A stretch of DNA of 35,682 nt from NCBI GenBank assembly GCA_017533785.1, contig JAFWII010000038.1, forward strand, positions 1 to 35,682, read 5' to 3'. The position numbers and the translations under genes were made by a program. Shown here in pieces: positions 25,410 through 33,179 of the stretch. The stretch's first letter is position 1. Each line of letters opens with the position of its first letter. Below the pieces are notes generated by a model, which saw only the letters and a list, made by a program, of their open reading frames with translations, had not been told where the DNA came from and did not search any database. The DNA is from Erysipelotrichaceae bacterium. Its GTDB lineage: Bacteria > Bacillota_I > Bacilli_A > Erysipelotrichales > Erysipelotrichaceae.

Positions 25410-25513
25410 AAAAAGCATCCGATAGGGGGAACATCGAATGCTTTTCTTTTGAAAACAAATTACTTAAGGGGAGAATCGCGATGTCAGGGGATACATCGGT
25501 AAGGTCATTTACC
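25410..25513 (-). ncRNA. Candidate small RNA with C-rich loops, minus strand
   Basis: This lies in the 315-nt gene-free interval 25371-25685. Read on the minus strand it gives a 5' hairpin (AAGGT/ACCTT within 25499-25517), a second hairpin CGATGT/ACATCG (25479-25484 with 25493-25498) whose loop is ATCCCCTG, an unpaired stretch with TCTCCCCTT, and a 13-bp terminal stem (25411-25423 with 25433-25445) whose loop contains TTCCCCC, followed by five Ts. The terminal stem has a U-G wobble on the minus strand but a C-A mismatch on the plus strand, which favours leftward transcription. C-rich unpaired segments resemble those of RoxS/RsaE-type small RNAs that bind ribosome sites. Transcription is not shown. 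Confidence 0.45.
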
Positions 25514-25518
25514 TTACG

Positions 25519-25547
25519 CTTATAGGTTACTAAAGATTTGTTGATAA
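25519..25547 (-). promoter_or_regulatory. Putative promoter of the candidate small RNA
   Basis: On the minus strand TTATCA (25547-25542) and TATAAG (25524-25519) are 17 bp apart. The expected start is near 25513. The boxes match the sigma-A consensus at 4 and 5 of 6 positions in AT-rich DNA, so chance is possible. Confidence 0.45.
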
Positions 25548-25576
25548 AATTTGTTTCAATTATGTAAATTTATGTG

Positions 25577-25638
25577 ATTCAGCTGAATTCTTTCTGAACA
25601 GGAAAAATGTTCGCCGGTCTGCGGAAGGAGCGTTTCCG
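25577..25638. repeat. Three inverted repeats upstream of the lipoprotein gene
   Basis: A 12-bp palindrome ATTCAGCTGAAT (25577-25588) is followed by GAACA-7-TGTTC (25596-25600 and 25608-25612) and CGGAA-7-TTCCG (25622-25626 and 25634-25638). They occupy the region before the lipoprotein promoter and could be operators. None matches a regulator site that I can name. Confidence 0.4.
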
Positions 25639-25673
25639 GAGAATATCATTAAGGCCCTGCAGTGGTTTTGTTG

Positions 25674-25679
25674 TAGAAT
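25674..25679 (+). promoter_or_regulatory. -10 box of the lipoprotein gene, predicted leaderless
   Basis: TAGAAT (25674-25679) is followed by AAGATT and then the ATG at 25686. No Shine-Dalgarno site precedes the ATG, and no convincing -35 is seen, so this is weaker than the ecfA1 case. Confidence 0.45.
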
Positions 25680-25685
25680 AAGATT

Positions 25686-27296
25686 ATGAAAAAATTACTG
25701 GTTTTACTGCTTTTTTGCGTGCTGCTCACTTCCTGCAGCCTATTTAAGGAAGAAGAAAAAACGCCGATGCTCCTTGCATCTGACACGCCCGAAGTCGTCC
25801 TTCTGGATAAGGAAGGCAACGAAGTCCGCCTCTACCGCGGAACCGAGGTTCTGATCTCCGAAAAGGAGAAAAAGATCGACGAAGTGATCTATAAAAAGGC
25901 GTATTACGGAGAGGATGAACTTTATGTCCTCCCGGACTATCTCTGTACCGACATGGCGGATACTGTCCGTGAAACGACTGTCTATCCGCAGTATACGACG
26001 ATGCTGTACCAGGCCGAGACCGGTGCGCGCATCTACAGAGTCCTGCCGACCGGCAGCGAACTGGAAGTCATCGGCTTCAGCGGCCTCTATAACGGACTCG
26101 TCGACCGCTACAAAGTCCGTTTCAACGGTGAAGAAGGCTATGTAAAGAATGCCGAAGTCTCGACCGAAAAGAAGGAATGGCCGATGCCGGAAGTTCATAA
26201 GGACCGTGAAGACCAGTGGGGCGGCGGCAACGCCTGGGATCCGGAATACCCGGATCTGCCGAAACTGAAAGGTCCCAATACCGTGATGCCGGCGGAAGTC
26301 CGGGCGCTGTATCTTAACCGCGCGACTCCCGGCTATATCGACGGGTATCTCGAACTGGCGGAAGCGAGCGATATCAACGCTGTCGTCATCGATATCAAGG
26401 AAAGCGACGGCGTCGGCTATGAATCCGATGTCGTCCGTGAATTCAGCCCGACCGCCTATGAGCACGCGCTCTTCGACAAGCAGACCTATATCGATGCTGT
26501 TAAGAAGTGTCATGATGCCGGACTGTACGTCGTCGGCCGTATCGTCACCTTCAAGGACGATCCGCTGGTCGCCGACCATCCGGAATATGCGCTGGCGGAC
26601 AAGAATACCGGCAATCCGATGATGATCGCCGGTTCCTACTGGCCGTCTCCGTTCGTCACGGAAGTCAAGGAATACAATGTATTGCTCGCTATCGAAGCGA
26701 TCGAGGATATCGGTTTCGACGAGATCCAGTATGACTATGTCCGTTTCCCGGACCGCATCGATTCGATCGCGGACCGCATCGATTTCCGCAACGAGGACGG
26801 TCTCAGCAAGATCCAGGGCATCTACAACTTCCTGATGTATGCCCGCAGCGAGATCCATGAGCGCGGCGCTTATCTCGCGGTAGACGTTTTCGGTGAAGCC
26901 AGTGAAGCATACGTTACCGCTTACGGCCAGTACTGGCCGAGCATCTCCGGTGTCGTCGACGTTATTTCGGCGATGCCGTATCCGAACCATTTCTCGCCCC
27001 ATGCCTACGGTATCAGCGAAGTCGTCTGGACGGTTCCGGGCCAGCTGCTGGACCGCTGGGGACAGGACGTCGTTATTCGTCAGAGTGAAACGATCAACCC
27101 GGCCAAGGTCCGCACCTGGCTGCAGTGCTTCGATGCGATGCAGGAACCGGAGACCGCTTACGACGTCAACAAGATCAACGAACAGATCGACGCATTATAC
27201 AGAAACGGACTGGACGACGGTTATATGACCTGGAACGCACCGTCCAACCTGACGCGCTACTGGAACTACGTAAGCGCCTTCCGCGCCAGAAAATAG
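25686..27296 (+). CDS. Lipoprotein with DUF4015-type glycosidase-like domain
   Basis: The product begins with a lipoprotein signal peptide: a basic start (MKK), a hydrophobic core and lipobox LTSC with C17 as the lipidated residue, so it should be a substrate of Lgt. After an N-terminal region of about 170 residues with beta-rich SH3-like character (YRVLPTGSELEVIGFSG), residues from about 203 to the end (VRALYLNRATPGYIDGYLELA, IQYDYVRFPD, AVDVFGEASEAY, SAMPYPNHF) match the putative glycoside hydrolase family DUF4015, a TIM-barrel fold. The conserved acidic residues in DEIQYDYVRFPD look intact. A role in cell-surface glycan turnover is likely but unproven. It is followed 16 nt later by exoA. 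Confidence 0.9.
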   Translation: MKKLLVLLLFCVLLTSCSLFKEEEKTPMLLASDTPEVVLLDKEGNEVRLYRGTEVLISEKEKKIDEVIYKKAYYGEDELYVLPDYLCTDMADTVRETTVYPQYTTMLYQAETGARIYRVLPTGSELEVIGFSGLYNGLVDRYKVRFNGEEGYVKNAEVSTEKKEWPMPEVHKDREDQWGGGNAWDPEYPDLPKLKGPNTVMPAEVRALYLNRATPGYIDGYLELAEASDINAVVIDIKESDGVGYESDVVREFSPTAYEHALFDKQTYIDAVKKCHDAGLYVVGRIVTFKDDPLVADHPEYALADKNTGNPMMIAGSYWPSPFVTEVKEYNVLLAIEAIEDIGFDEIQYDYVRFPDRIDSIADRIDFRNEDGLSKIQGIYNFLMYARSEIHERGAYLAVDVFGEASEAYVTAYGQYWPSISGVVDVISAMPYPNHFSPHAYGISEVVWTVPGQLLDRWGQDVVIRQSETINPAKVRTWLQCFDAMQEPETAYDVNKINEQIDALYRNGLDDGYMTWNAPSNLTRYWNYVSAFRARK

Positions 27297-27312
27297 GAAA
27301 GGCGGAACGCAT

Positions 27313-28065
27313 ATGAAGATCATAGGATGGAATGTCAACGGACTCCGCGCCTGTCTCAGCAAGGGCGAGTTCATCGCACTGCTCAACCGCGAAGATCCGG
27401 ATATCGTCGCCGTCCAGGAGACAAAGATGCAGGAATCCCAGCTGGAAGTGCCGTTCGACGGATACTTCCGCTATATGAACAGCGCTGAGCGCAAGGGCTA
27501 TTCGGGAACGATGATCCTGGCCAAGAAGGAACCGCTTAGCGTCTCCTACGGGATCCCCGGTGAACATCCGGAGGAGGGAAGGACCATCACCCTGGAATAT
27601 CCGGATTTCTACTTCGTGAACTGCTACGTGCCCAATTCAAAGGACGGGCTGCTGCGTCTGGATTACCGTATGTATTTCGAGGACTGCATGCGCGCCTATC
27701 TGCAGGATCTCGATAAGAAAAAACCGGTCATCTATACCGGCGACCTGAACGTCGCCCATGAGGAGATCGACCTGAAGAATCCGGATACGAACCATTTCAA
27801 TGCCGGCTTCAGCGATGAGGAACGCGGCAAGATGACGGAACTGCTTGCTGCAGGCTTCGCCGATACGTTCCGTTCCCTGCATCCCGAGGACATCAAGTAC
27901 AGCTGGTGGTCCTACCGCATGCGCGCCAGAGAGCGCGGCATCGGGTGGCGCATCGACTACTTTATCGTTTCCCAGCGGCTCCTGCCGCGGGTGATCGATT
28001 CCAAGATCATGGACGATGTATACGGGTCAGACCACTGCCCTGTGCAACTGTTACTGGAGGATTAG
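27313..28065 (+). CDS. exoA: Exodeoxyribonuclease III / AP endonuclease
   Basis: ExoA cuts DNA 5' of abasic sites in base excision repair and has 3'-phosphatase/exonuclease activity. The 250-residue protein shows the EEP-nuclease motifs WNVNG (6-10), QETK with E36, GDLNVAH with D144 and N146, GWRIDYF and GSDHCPV with the catalytic D240-H241. GGAAAGG lies about 12 nt before the ATG. It is followed by the dipeptidase gene after 3 nt. Confidence 0.96.
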   Translation: MKIIGWNVNGLRACLSKGEFIALLNREDPDIVAVQETKMQESQLEVPFDGYFRYMNSAERKGYSGTMILAKKEPLSVSYGIPGEHPEEGRTITLEYPDFYFVNCYVPNSKDGLLRLDYRMYFEDCMRAYLQDLDKKKPVIYTGDLNVAHEEIDLKNPDTNHFNAGFSDEERGKMTELLAAGFADTFRSLHPEDIKYSWWSYRMRARERGIGWRIDYFIVSQRLLPRVIDSKIMDDVYGSDHCPVQLLLED

Positions 28066-28068
28066 TAT

Positions 28069-29430
28069 ATGACACTGACTAAAGAACAATTCGTAGAACG
28101 TGAGATCGAAAACATGAAACATGACCCGGGACTGCTCGTCAGTTTTCCGTCTGTCTACAGCGAAGACGCCAAGCCGTTCGGTCTGCAGAACCAGAAGGTC
28201 CTGGCAGCGGCGCTCGGTCTGATGGAAAAAGCCGGTTTCCGTACCGAGAACCTCGACAACTACTGTGGTTACGGCGAGATCGGTGAAAGTGAAAAGCTGA
28301 TCGGTATCCTGGCGCATCTGGACATCGTTCCCGCCGGTGACGGCTGGGACAGTGATCCGTTCACAATGATCGAAAAAGATGGCTATCTGTACGGCCGCGG
28401 TGTTTCCGATGACAAGGGAGCTGTCGTAGCTTCGTTCTATGCGATGAAATACCTGCTCGAGACCGGTTATCCGCTGAAGAAGAGGATCCGTCTGATCACC
28501 GGCTGCAACGAGGAGAGCGGTTCCAAGTGCATCGAGCATTACGTCGAAGTCAAGGGACATATCGATGCCGGTTTTACTCCGGACGGGGACTTCCCGGGCA
28601 TCTTTGCGGAAAAGGGCATGACCGGCGGTTATGTTGTCAACCGAAGTTCCGGGATCCTGGACATCCGTGGCGGCGAAGCCTTCAATATCGTTGCCAAGCG
28701 CTGTGAGGCGCTGCTGCCGAAAGACAGCTTCGATCAGGAAAAACTCGCAGCCTGGCTGAAGGAAAACGGCATCGGCTGTTCGATCAGCGAAGAAGCGGAC
28801 GGTATCCGTGTCGTTACGGAAGGCAAGGCGGCACACGCCTCCATGCCGGACACCGGCGTCAACGCGATCAACTATATGCTGGAAGGACTCTATCAGGCTG
28901 GCTTCAAAGACGAGCTGACGGATTTCTTCCATAAATATATCGGTCTCTGCGTCCATGGTGAAAAGCTCGAGCTCGACAAACTGAAAGATGAATACACGGA
29001 TTATACCTTCAACATCGGTATGATCTTTAAGAAGGAAAACGAGATCACCTTTACGGTCGATGCCCGCTTCCCGGTCACCAGAAAGAGCTCGGATATCCTG
29101 CCGCTGCAGCTGCAGATGAAGAGCGAGAATACGGAATTCGTATCCCGCAGTGTCGTGGAACCGCTGTTTTTCGACCGTTCGCACCCGATGATCCAGGCGT
29201 ATATGAAAGCCTATCGCGATGTGACCGGTGATATGGAGTCCGAAATGGAAGCGATCGGCGGCGGCACTTACGCAAAGGAGATCCATAACTGCGTGGCTTT
29301 CGGCTGTGCCTTCCACGGTGAGCCCGGCAATATCCATGCGCCGAACGAATACCTGCGCATCGAAAGCTTTAAGAAGCAGGTGCTCCTCTATATCGAAGCA
29401 TTGAAGAATCTGAACGAAACGGAGATCTAG
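28069..29430 (+). CDS. M20 dipeptidase, PepV-like
   Basis: This is a cytoplasmic zinc dipeptidase of the PepV/Sapep type that splits short peptides. The 453-residue product has H83 and D85 in AHLDIVP, the metal-bridging Asp of GRGVSDDKG (114 or 115), the catalytic Glu pair at about 148-149 in GCNEESGS and the C-terminal metal His in HAPNEYL. A lid/dimerisation insertion lies in between. GGAGG precedes the ATG by about 9 nt. The gene is packed between exoA and the HAD phosphatase with 2-3 nt gaps. Confidence 0.93.
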   Translation: MTLTKEQFVEREIENMKHDPGLLVSFPSVYSEDAKPFGLQNQKVLAAALGLMEKAGFRTENLDNYCGYGEIGESEKLIGILAHLDIVPAGDGWDSDPFTMIEKDGYLYGRGVSDDKGAVVASFYAMKYLLETGYPLKKRIRLITGCNEESGSKCIEHYVEVKGHIDAGFTPDGDFPGIFAEKGMTGGYVVNRSSGILDIRGGEAFNIVAKRCEALLPKDSFDQEKLAAWLKENGIGCSISEEADGIRVVTEGKAAHASMPDTGVNAINYMLEGLYQAGFKDELTDFFHKYIGLCVHGEKLELDKLKDEYTDYTFNIGMIFKKENEITFTVDARFPVTRKSSDILPLQLQMKSENTEFVSRSVVEPLFFDRSHPMIQAYMKAYRDVTGDMESEMEAIGGGTYAKEIHNCVAFGCAFHGEPGNIHAPNEYLRIESFKKQVLLYIEALKNLNETEI

Positions 29431-29432
29431 TT

Positions 29433-30236
29433 ATGAAAAAGATGGCCTTCATCTACGATTTCGACCATACGCTTTCCCCGAAGGACATGCCGGAGTTTCA
29501 TCTTCTGAAACGCCTCGGCTATTCCGACCCGAAGGAATTCTGGCAGAAATGCGGCGAACTTTCCAAAGCCTGCAATATGGACGGCATCCTCAGCTACATG
29601 TATCTTCTTGCCAAGGAAGACCCGGACATGACGCAGGATCAGCTGATCAAGGAAGGCGAGTATCTGGAATACTACCCCGGCGTGGAGAAATGGTTCTCGC
29701 GCATGAACAGGTATGCCCGTGAGCGCGGGATCGATCTGGAACACTACATCATCTCCAGCGGACTGAAGGACATTATCGCCGGCTCTTCGATCGCCCATGA
29801 GTTCAAGAAGATCTACGCCTGCTCCTATTACTATGACGTCGACGGAAAAGCCAAATGGCCGGCCAGAGTCGTCAACTATACGACCAAGACGCAGTATCTC
29901 TTCCGTATCAACAAAGGAGTCCTGGATGAGACCAACGATGCCGATCTGAACAGTTCGACCCCGGAAGACAGCAAGTATATCCCGCTGCACCGGATGGTCT
30001 ACTTCGGGGACGGATTCACTGACGTTCCCAGTATGAAGGTCGTCTCCCAGTCCGGTGGCACGACGATCGCGGTCTTCGCCGATCTTGACAACGATCCGGC
30101 GAAACAGCTCCATCAGGACAAGCGTGCGAGCTTCGTTGCCAAGGCGGATTACCGTTCCGGCAGCCGCATCGACATGATCTGCAAAAAACTGATCGATGCG
30201 AAGGCGCTGGAGATCAAGCTCGATAAATACAGATAA
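29433..30236 (+). CDS. HAD-superfamily phosphatase, phosphoserine-phosphatase-like
   Basis: The 267-residue protein has the HAD nucleophile motif DFDHTLSP (9-16), where D9 is the nucleophile and D11 the acid/base, a SSGLKDII motif-II region and the acidic motif YFGDGFTDVPSM. A helical cap of about 80 residues follows motif I, as in the phosphoserine phosphatase branch. The substrate is unknown. GGAG sits about 8 nt before the ATG, and a terminator overlaps the stop. Confidence 0.88.
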   Translation: MKKMAFIYDFDHTLSPKDMPEFHLLKRLGYSDPKEFWQKCGELSKACNMDGILSYMYLLAKEDPDMTQDQLIKEGEYLEYYPGVEKWFSRMNRYARERGIDLEHYIISSGLKDIIAGSSIAHEFKKIYACSYYYDVDGKAKWPARVVNYTTKTQYLFRINKGVLDETNDADLNSSTPEDSKYIPLHRMVYFGDGFTDVPSMKVVSQSGGTTIAVFADLDNDPAKQLHQDKRASFVAKADYRSGSRIDMICKKLIDAKALEIKLDKYR

Positions 30237-30258
30237 GGCCTCAAAGGCCTTTTCTTTT
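30235..30258 (+). terminator. Terminator after the HAD phosphatase gene
   Basis: AAGGCC (30235-30240) pairs with GGCCTT (30246-30251) around a 5-nt loop, with a T-rich tail to 30258. The 5' arm overlaps the stop codon. Confidence 0.8.
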
Positions 30259-30265
30259 GGGATTG

Positions 30266-30274
30266 TGGTAAAAT
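30266..30274 (+). promoter_or_regulatory. Extended -10 promoter of the COG0523-uppP operon
   Basis: TGGTAAAAT (30266-30274) is an extended -10 element. A start near 30281 gives a leader of about 65 nt that contains a short inverted repeat GCAT-GTA-ATGC (30283-30293), the inverted repeat at 30300-30318 and an AGGAGG ribosome site. Confidence 0.55.
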
Positions 30275-30299
30275 AGATAAGTGCATGTAATGCCTATTT

Positions 30300-30318
30300 T
30301 TCTACAAAACAAGTAGAA
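30300..30318. promoter_or_regulatory. Inverted repeat upstream of the COG0523 GTPase genes, candidate operator
   Basis: TTCTAC (30300-30305) and GTAGAA (30313-30318) form perfect 6-bp arms around AAAACAA. A second possible -10 box, TAGAAT (30314-30319), overlaps the right arm. It does not match the Bacillus Zur box that I know, so the regulator is unidentified. Confidence 0.4.
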
Positions 30319-30347
30319 TATAGAAAGTAAATGACAGGAGGTCTTTT

Positions 30348-31403
30348 ATGATAAACGTATATGTGATTTCCGGTTTCCTGGGTGCAGGCAAAACGACGCT
30401 GATCCAGGAGATCTTAAAGAGCGGGATCCTGAAAAAACCGATGCTGATCGAAAACGAATTCGGTGAGGTCGGTGTAGACTCCGCATTTTTCGACGGCAAC
30501 CTTCAGGTCCGTGAGATCAACAACGGCTGCATCTGCTGCAGTCTGAAAGGCGATTTCAAGGACGCACTGGAAGAGATCAAGAAGTATGAGGTCACCGACC
30601 TGATCATCGAACCGTCCGGTGTCGGCAAACTTTCCGATATCCTGCCGAGCATTCTCAGCGAGAAGGATATGCGCCTGGTCTCCCATGCCTGCGTCGTCGA
30701 CGTCAAGACAGCCGTGAAGTACCACAAGAACTTCAAGGAATACTTTGACGACCAGGTCGTCATGGCCAACGCGATCGTTCTCTCCCACCTGGATGCGGCG
30801 GATGAAGAGACCGCGAACGCGGCTCTGCAGATCGTTCAGATGCTGAATGATGAAGTCGAGGTCAACACCAAGCCGATCAGAGAATACAGCGGTCTGGAAC
30901 TGATGGATTTCCTGATCAAGAACGTATCCCCGTGTTCCGAATGCGAAGAGCTGGACGAGCACGGCCACTGTCCGCATGACCATCATCATGACCACGATCA
31001 CGACCATGAGGAGCACGAACACCATCATCACCATGATCATGACGAAGATGATCACGAACACGAAGAGCACGATCACGAGGAACATGAACATCATCATGAG
31101 CACCATCACCATCACCATCATCACCATGACGACGATGAAGACGAACCGTTCGATTCCTGCGCTTTCCATACTTCCCGCATCTATACCAGAAGCGAACTGG
31201 AACAGGCGCTGGCGCAGCTCGACGACAGCGTTCTGCGCGCCAAGGGCTATGTTCTGAGCGAGGAAGGGACCCTGTATTTCAACTGTCTGCTGCATGAGAC
31301 GAACATCTTCGTCGGTAAGCCGCAGCAGGAAGGTCTGATCGTCGTGATCGGCACCGAACTGGACGAAGAACACTGGGAAAAGGTATTTCTCGTAAATGAA
31401 TAA
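30348..31403 (+). CDS. COG0523 (CobW/P47K) GTPase with His-rich metal-binding tract
   Basis: COG0523 G3E GTPases act as metallochaperones or metal insertases, many zinc-related. The 351-residue protein has Walker A GFLGAGKT (9-16), the ENEFGEVGVD switch segment, the family metal motif CICC (61-64), EPSGVG and SHLD as the guanine-recognition motif. Residues 205-260 hold 33 histidines in 56 positions, mixed with Asp and Glu, with two cysteines just before it (PCSEC). The C-terminal CobW domain follows. AGGAGG precedes the ATG. It overlaps a second, different COG0523 gene by 8 nt. The cognate metal is inferred to be zinc but is not proven. Confidence 0.93.
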   Translation: MINVYVISGFLGAGKTTLIQEILKSGILKKPMLIENEFGEVGVDSAFFDGNLQVREINNGCICCSLKGDFKDALEEIKKYEVTDLIIEPSGVGKLSDILPSILSEKDMRLVSHACVVDVKTAVKYHKNFKEYFDDQVVMANAIVLSHLDAADEETANAALQIVQMLNDEVEVNTKPIREYSGLELMDFLIKNVSPCSECEELDEHGHCPHDHHHDHDHDHEEHEHHHHHDHDEDDHEHEEHDHEEHEHHHEHHHHHHHHHDDDEDEPFDSCAFHTSRIYTRSELEQALAQLDDSVLRAKGYVLSEEGTLYFNCLLHETNIFVGKPQQEGLIVVIGTELDEEHWEKVFLVNE

Positions 31404-32328
31404 GCCGGTATATGTATTCAGCGGTTTCCTCGATGCCGGCAAAACGACGGTGATCAAGGAGACCCTCAGCGATCCGAACTTCACCCAGGGTGAAAGAACG
31501 CTGATCATCGCTTTCGAAGAAGGGGATGTCACCTACAACAAGTCCTTCCTGAAAGCCAATAAATGTGAAGTCGTCTATCTCGACCACATCAGCGAACTCA
31601 CAAAGGAAAAGATGGCGGATCTCGAACTTGAACATGAATTCGACCGTGTTTTTATCGAACTCAACGGTCTGCAGAAAGACGAGGATCTGCTCCGTCAGGG
31701 ATTCCTGCCAAGCTGGGAATTCGTAGAGGAGCTGGCGATCGTGGACGCGACCCAGTTCATGAATCAGGTCAACAACATGAAGACCTTCTTCTTCGACCAC
31801 GTCCGCTATGCGGATGTCTGCATCTTCAACCGTGCCGACAATGTCGACAAACAGTTCATCCGCAACAACCTGAAAGCGGTCAATCCGCGGATCCAGATCA
31901 TTCTGGAGGATTCGCAGGGCAATACGAGCACCCCGGCAGACGAGATCCAGTTCGACGTTGACGCAAATCCGCTCGTCATCAGTGACCTGGACTACGGCCT
32001 CTGGTATCTGGATGCGCTCGACAACCCGCTGAAATACAGCGAAAAACGGATCTGTCTGCATATCGCATATGTTGAAGATATTCCAATGACGGACGAAGCG
32101 GTCGTCATGGGCCGTCAGGCAATGGTCTGCTGCGCCAACGACGTTCAGAATTTCGGCATTACCGTCGTCGGCATAAACAAAAAGGCGCTGAAGAAAAATA
32201 GTTTCTACAACGTCACGGGAACGATCCGCTGCATCGACGATACAGAAGGCTATAAGACCTGCCTGCTGTATGCGGAAGATGTTCAGGCAGCCGGTGAGCC
32301 GGCAAGTGAATACGTAACATTCAGTTAG
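31396..32328 (+). CDS. Divergent COG0523-like GTPase with YcgQ-like C-terminal region
   Basis: The 310-residue product has Walker A GFLDAGKT (10-17, Asp where the family has Gly), a FIELNGL switch segment and FNRADNVD as guanine-recognition motif. It lacks the CxCC metal motif found in its upstream neighbour. Residues from about 218 to the end (GRQAMVCCANDVQNFGI at 239-255, then VTGTIRCID) resemble the C-terminal part of YcgQ/DUF1980 membrane-associated proteins, which are often encoded beside COG0523 genes. If right, this is a GTPase fused to that domain, without its membrane part. The domain match is from memory and needs a profile search. Confidence 0.85.
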   Translation: MNKPVYVFSGFLDAGKTTVIKETLSDPNFTQGERTLIIAFEEGDVTYNKSFLKANKCEVVYLDHISELTKEKMADLELEHEFDRVFIELNGLQKDEDLLRQGFLPSWEFVEELAIVDATQFMNQVNNMKTFFFDHVRYADVCIFNRADNVDKQFIRNNLKAVNPRIQIILEDSQGNTSTPADEIQFDVDANPLVISDLDYGLWYLDALDNPLKYSEKRICLHIAYVEDIPMTDEAVVMGRQAMVCCANDVQNFGITVVGINKKALKKNSFYNVTGTIRCIDDTEGYKTCLLYAEDVQAAGEPASEYVTFS

Positions 32329-32336
32329 GTGATTTT

Positions 32337-33179
32337 ATGTTAATTAAGATTCTGATTTCGATCCTTTTCGGTATCGTGGAAGGGATCACGGAGTGGCTTC
32401 CGATCTCCTCGACCGGTCATATGATCCTGCTGAACTCGCTGATCAAATTTGATGTGACGCCTGAGTTCTACAGTCTCTATGAGGTCGTGATCCAGCTCGG
32501 CGCCATTCTGGCGATCATCCTGATCTTCTTCAAGAAGCTGTGGCCTCTGAAGACAGCGAAAAAGGGTCCCCGCGAAGGCAAGCTGGTGCTCGACTCGAAT
32601 ACGCTGCTCTTATGGGCAAAGATCATTCTTTCCACGATCCCGGCAGTCTTCATCCTGCCGTTCGATGATTTCTTCGAGGAGCATTTCTACAAACCGATCC
32701 CGGTCGCGCTGGCGCTGATCGTTTTCGGTATCGGCTTCATCCTGATCGAGAACCACAACAAAAATACGGAACCGACGACCAGAACGCTTTCTGCTCTGAG
32801 CTTTAAGAGCGCGCTGATCATCGGCTGTTTCCAGGTCCTGGCTGCTGTTTTCCCGGGTACTTCCCGTTCCGGCGCGACGATCCTCGGCGCGCTTCTGATC
32901 GGCGTTGCCCGTCCGGTCGCGGCCGAGTATACCTTCTTCCTGGCTGTTCCGGCCATGGCAGGCGCGAGCCTTTTAAAGCTGCTGAAATACAGCGGCGCGC
33001 TCGTGTTTGAGGAGATCATCCTGCTGGTCATCGGCATGGTCACGGCATTTGCCGTTTCCCTGTTCGTTGTCCGCTATCTGATGAACTACATCCGCAAGCA
33101 CGACTTCAAGGTATTCGGATACTACCGTATCGTGTTAGGCATTCTGGTACTTCTCTATTTCGGAGTGATCCTGAAATGA
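32337..33179 (+). CDS. uppP: Undecaprenyl-diphosphatase UppP
   Basis: UppP dephosphorylates undecaprenyl pyrophosphate to recycle the lipid carrier of peptidoglycan synthesis; raised levels give bacitracin resistance. The 280-residue integral membrane protein has the motifs EGITEWLPISSTGH (15-28) and PGTSRSGAT (173-181), which form the active site. AGGTGA lies about 8 nt before the ATG. It follows the COG0523 pair by 8 nt and overlaps the CcdA-thioredoxin gene by ATGA. Confidence 0.96.
   Translation: MLIKILISILFGIVEGITEWLPISSTGHMILLNSLIKFDVTPEFYSLYEVVIQLGAILAIILIFFKKLWPLKTAKKGPREGKLVLDSNTLLLWAKIILSTIPAVFILPFDDFFEEHFYKPIPVALALIVFGIGFILIENHNKNTEPTTRTLSALSFKSALIIGCFQVLAAVFPGTSRSGATILGALLIGVARPVAAEYTFFLAVPAMAGASLLKLLKYSGALVFEEIILLVIGMVTAFAVSLFVVRYLMNYIRKHDFKVFGYYRIVLGILVLLYFGVILK

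Noticed and set aside
25468..25508. A 14-codon peptide ORF within the candidate small RNA (minus strand, ATGACC start)
   Set aside because: There is no suitably spaced ribosome site and the ORF would occupy the hairpins; chance is the simplest explanation.
25596..25612. LexA (SOS) box GAACA...TGTTC
   Set aside because: The Gram-positive LexA site has four bases between GAAC and GTTC; here the gap is nine, so the match fails.
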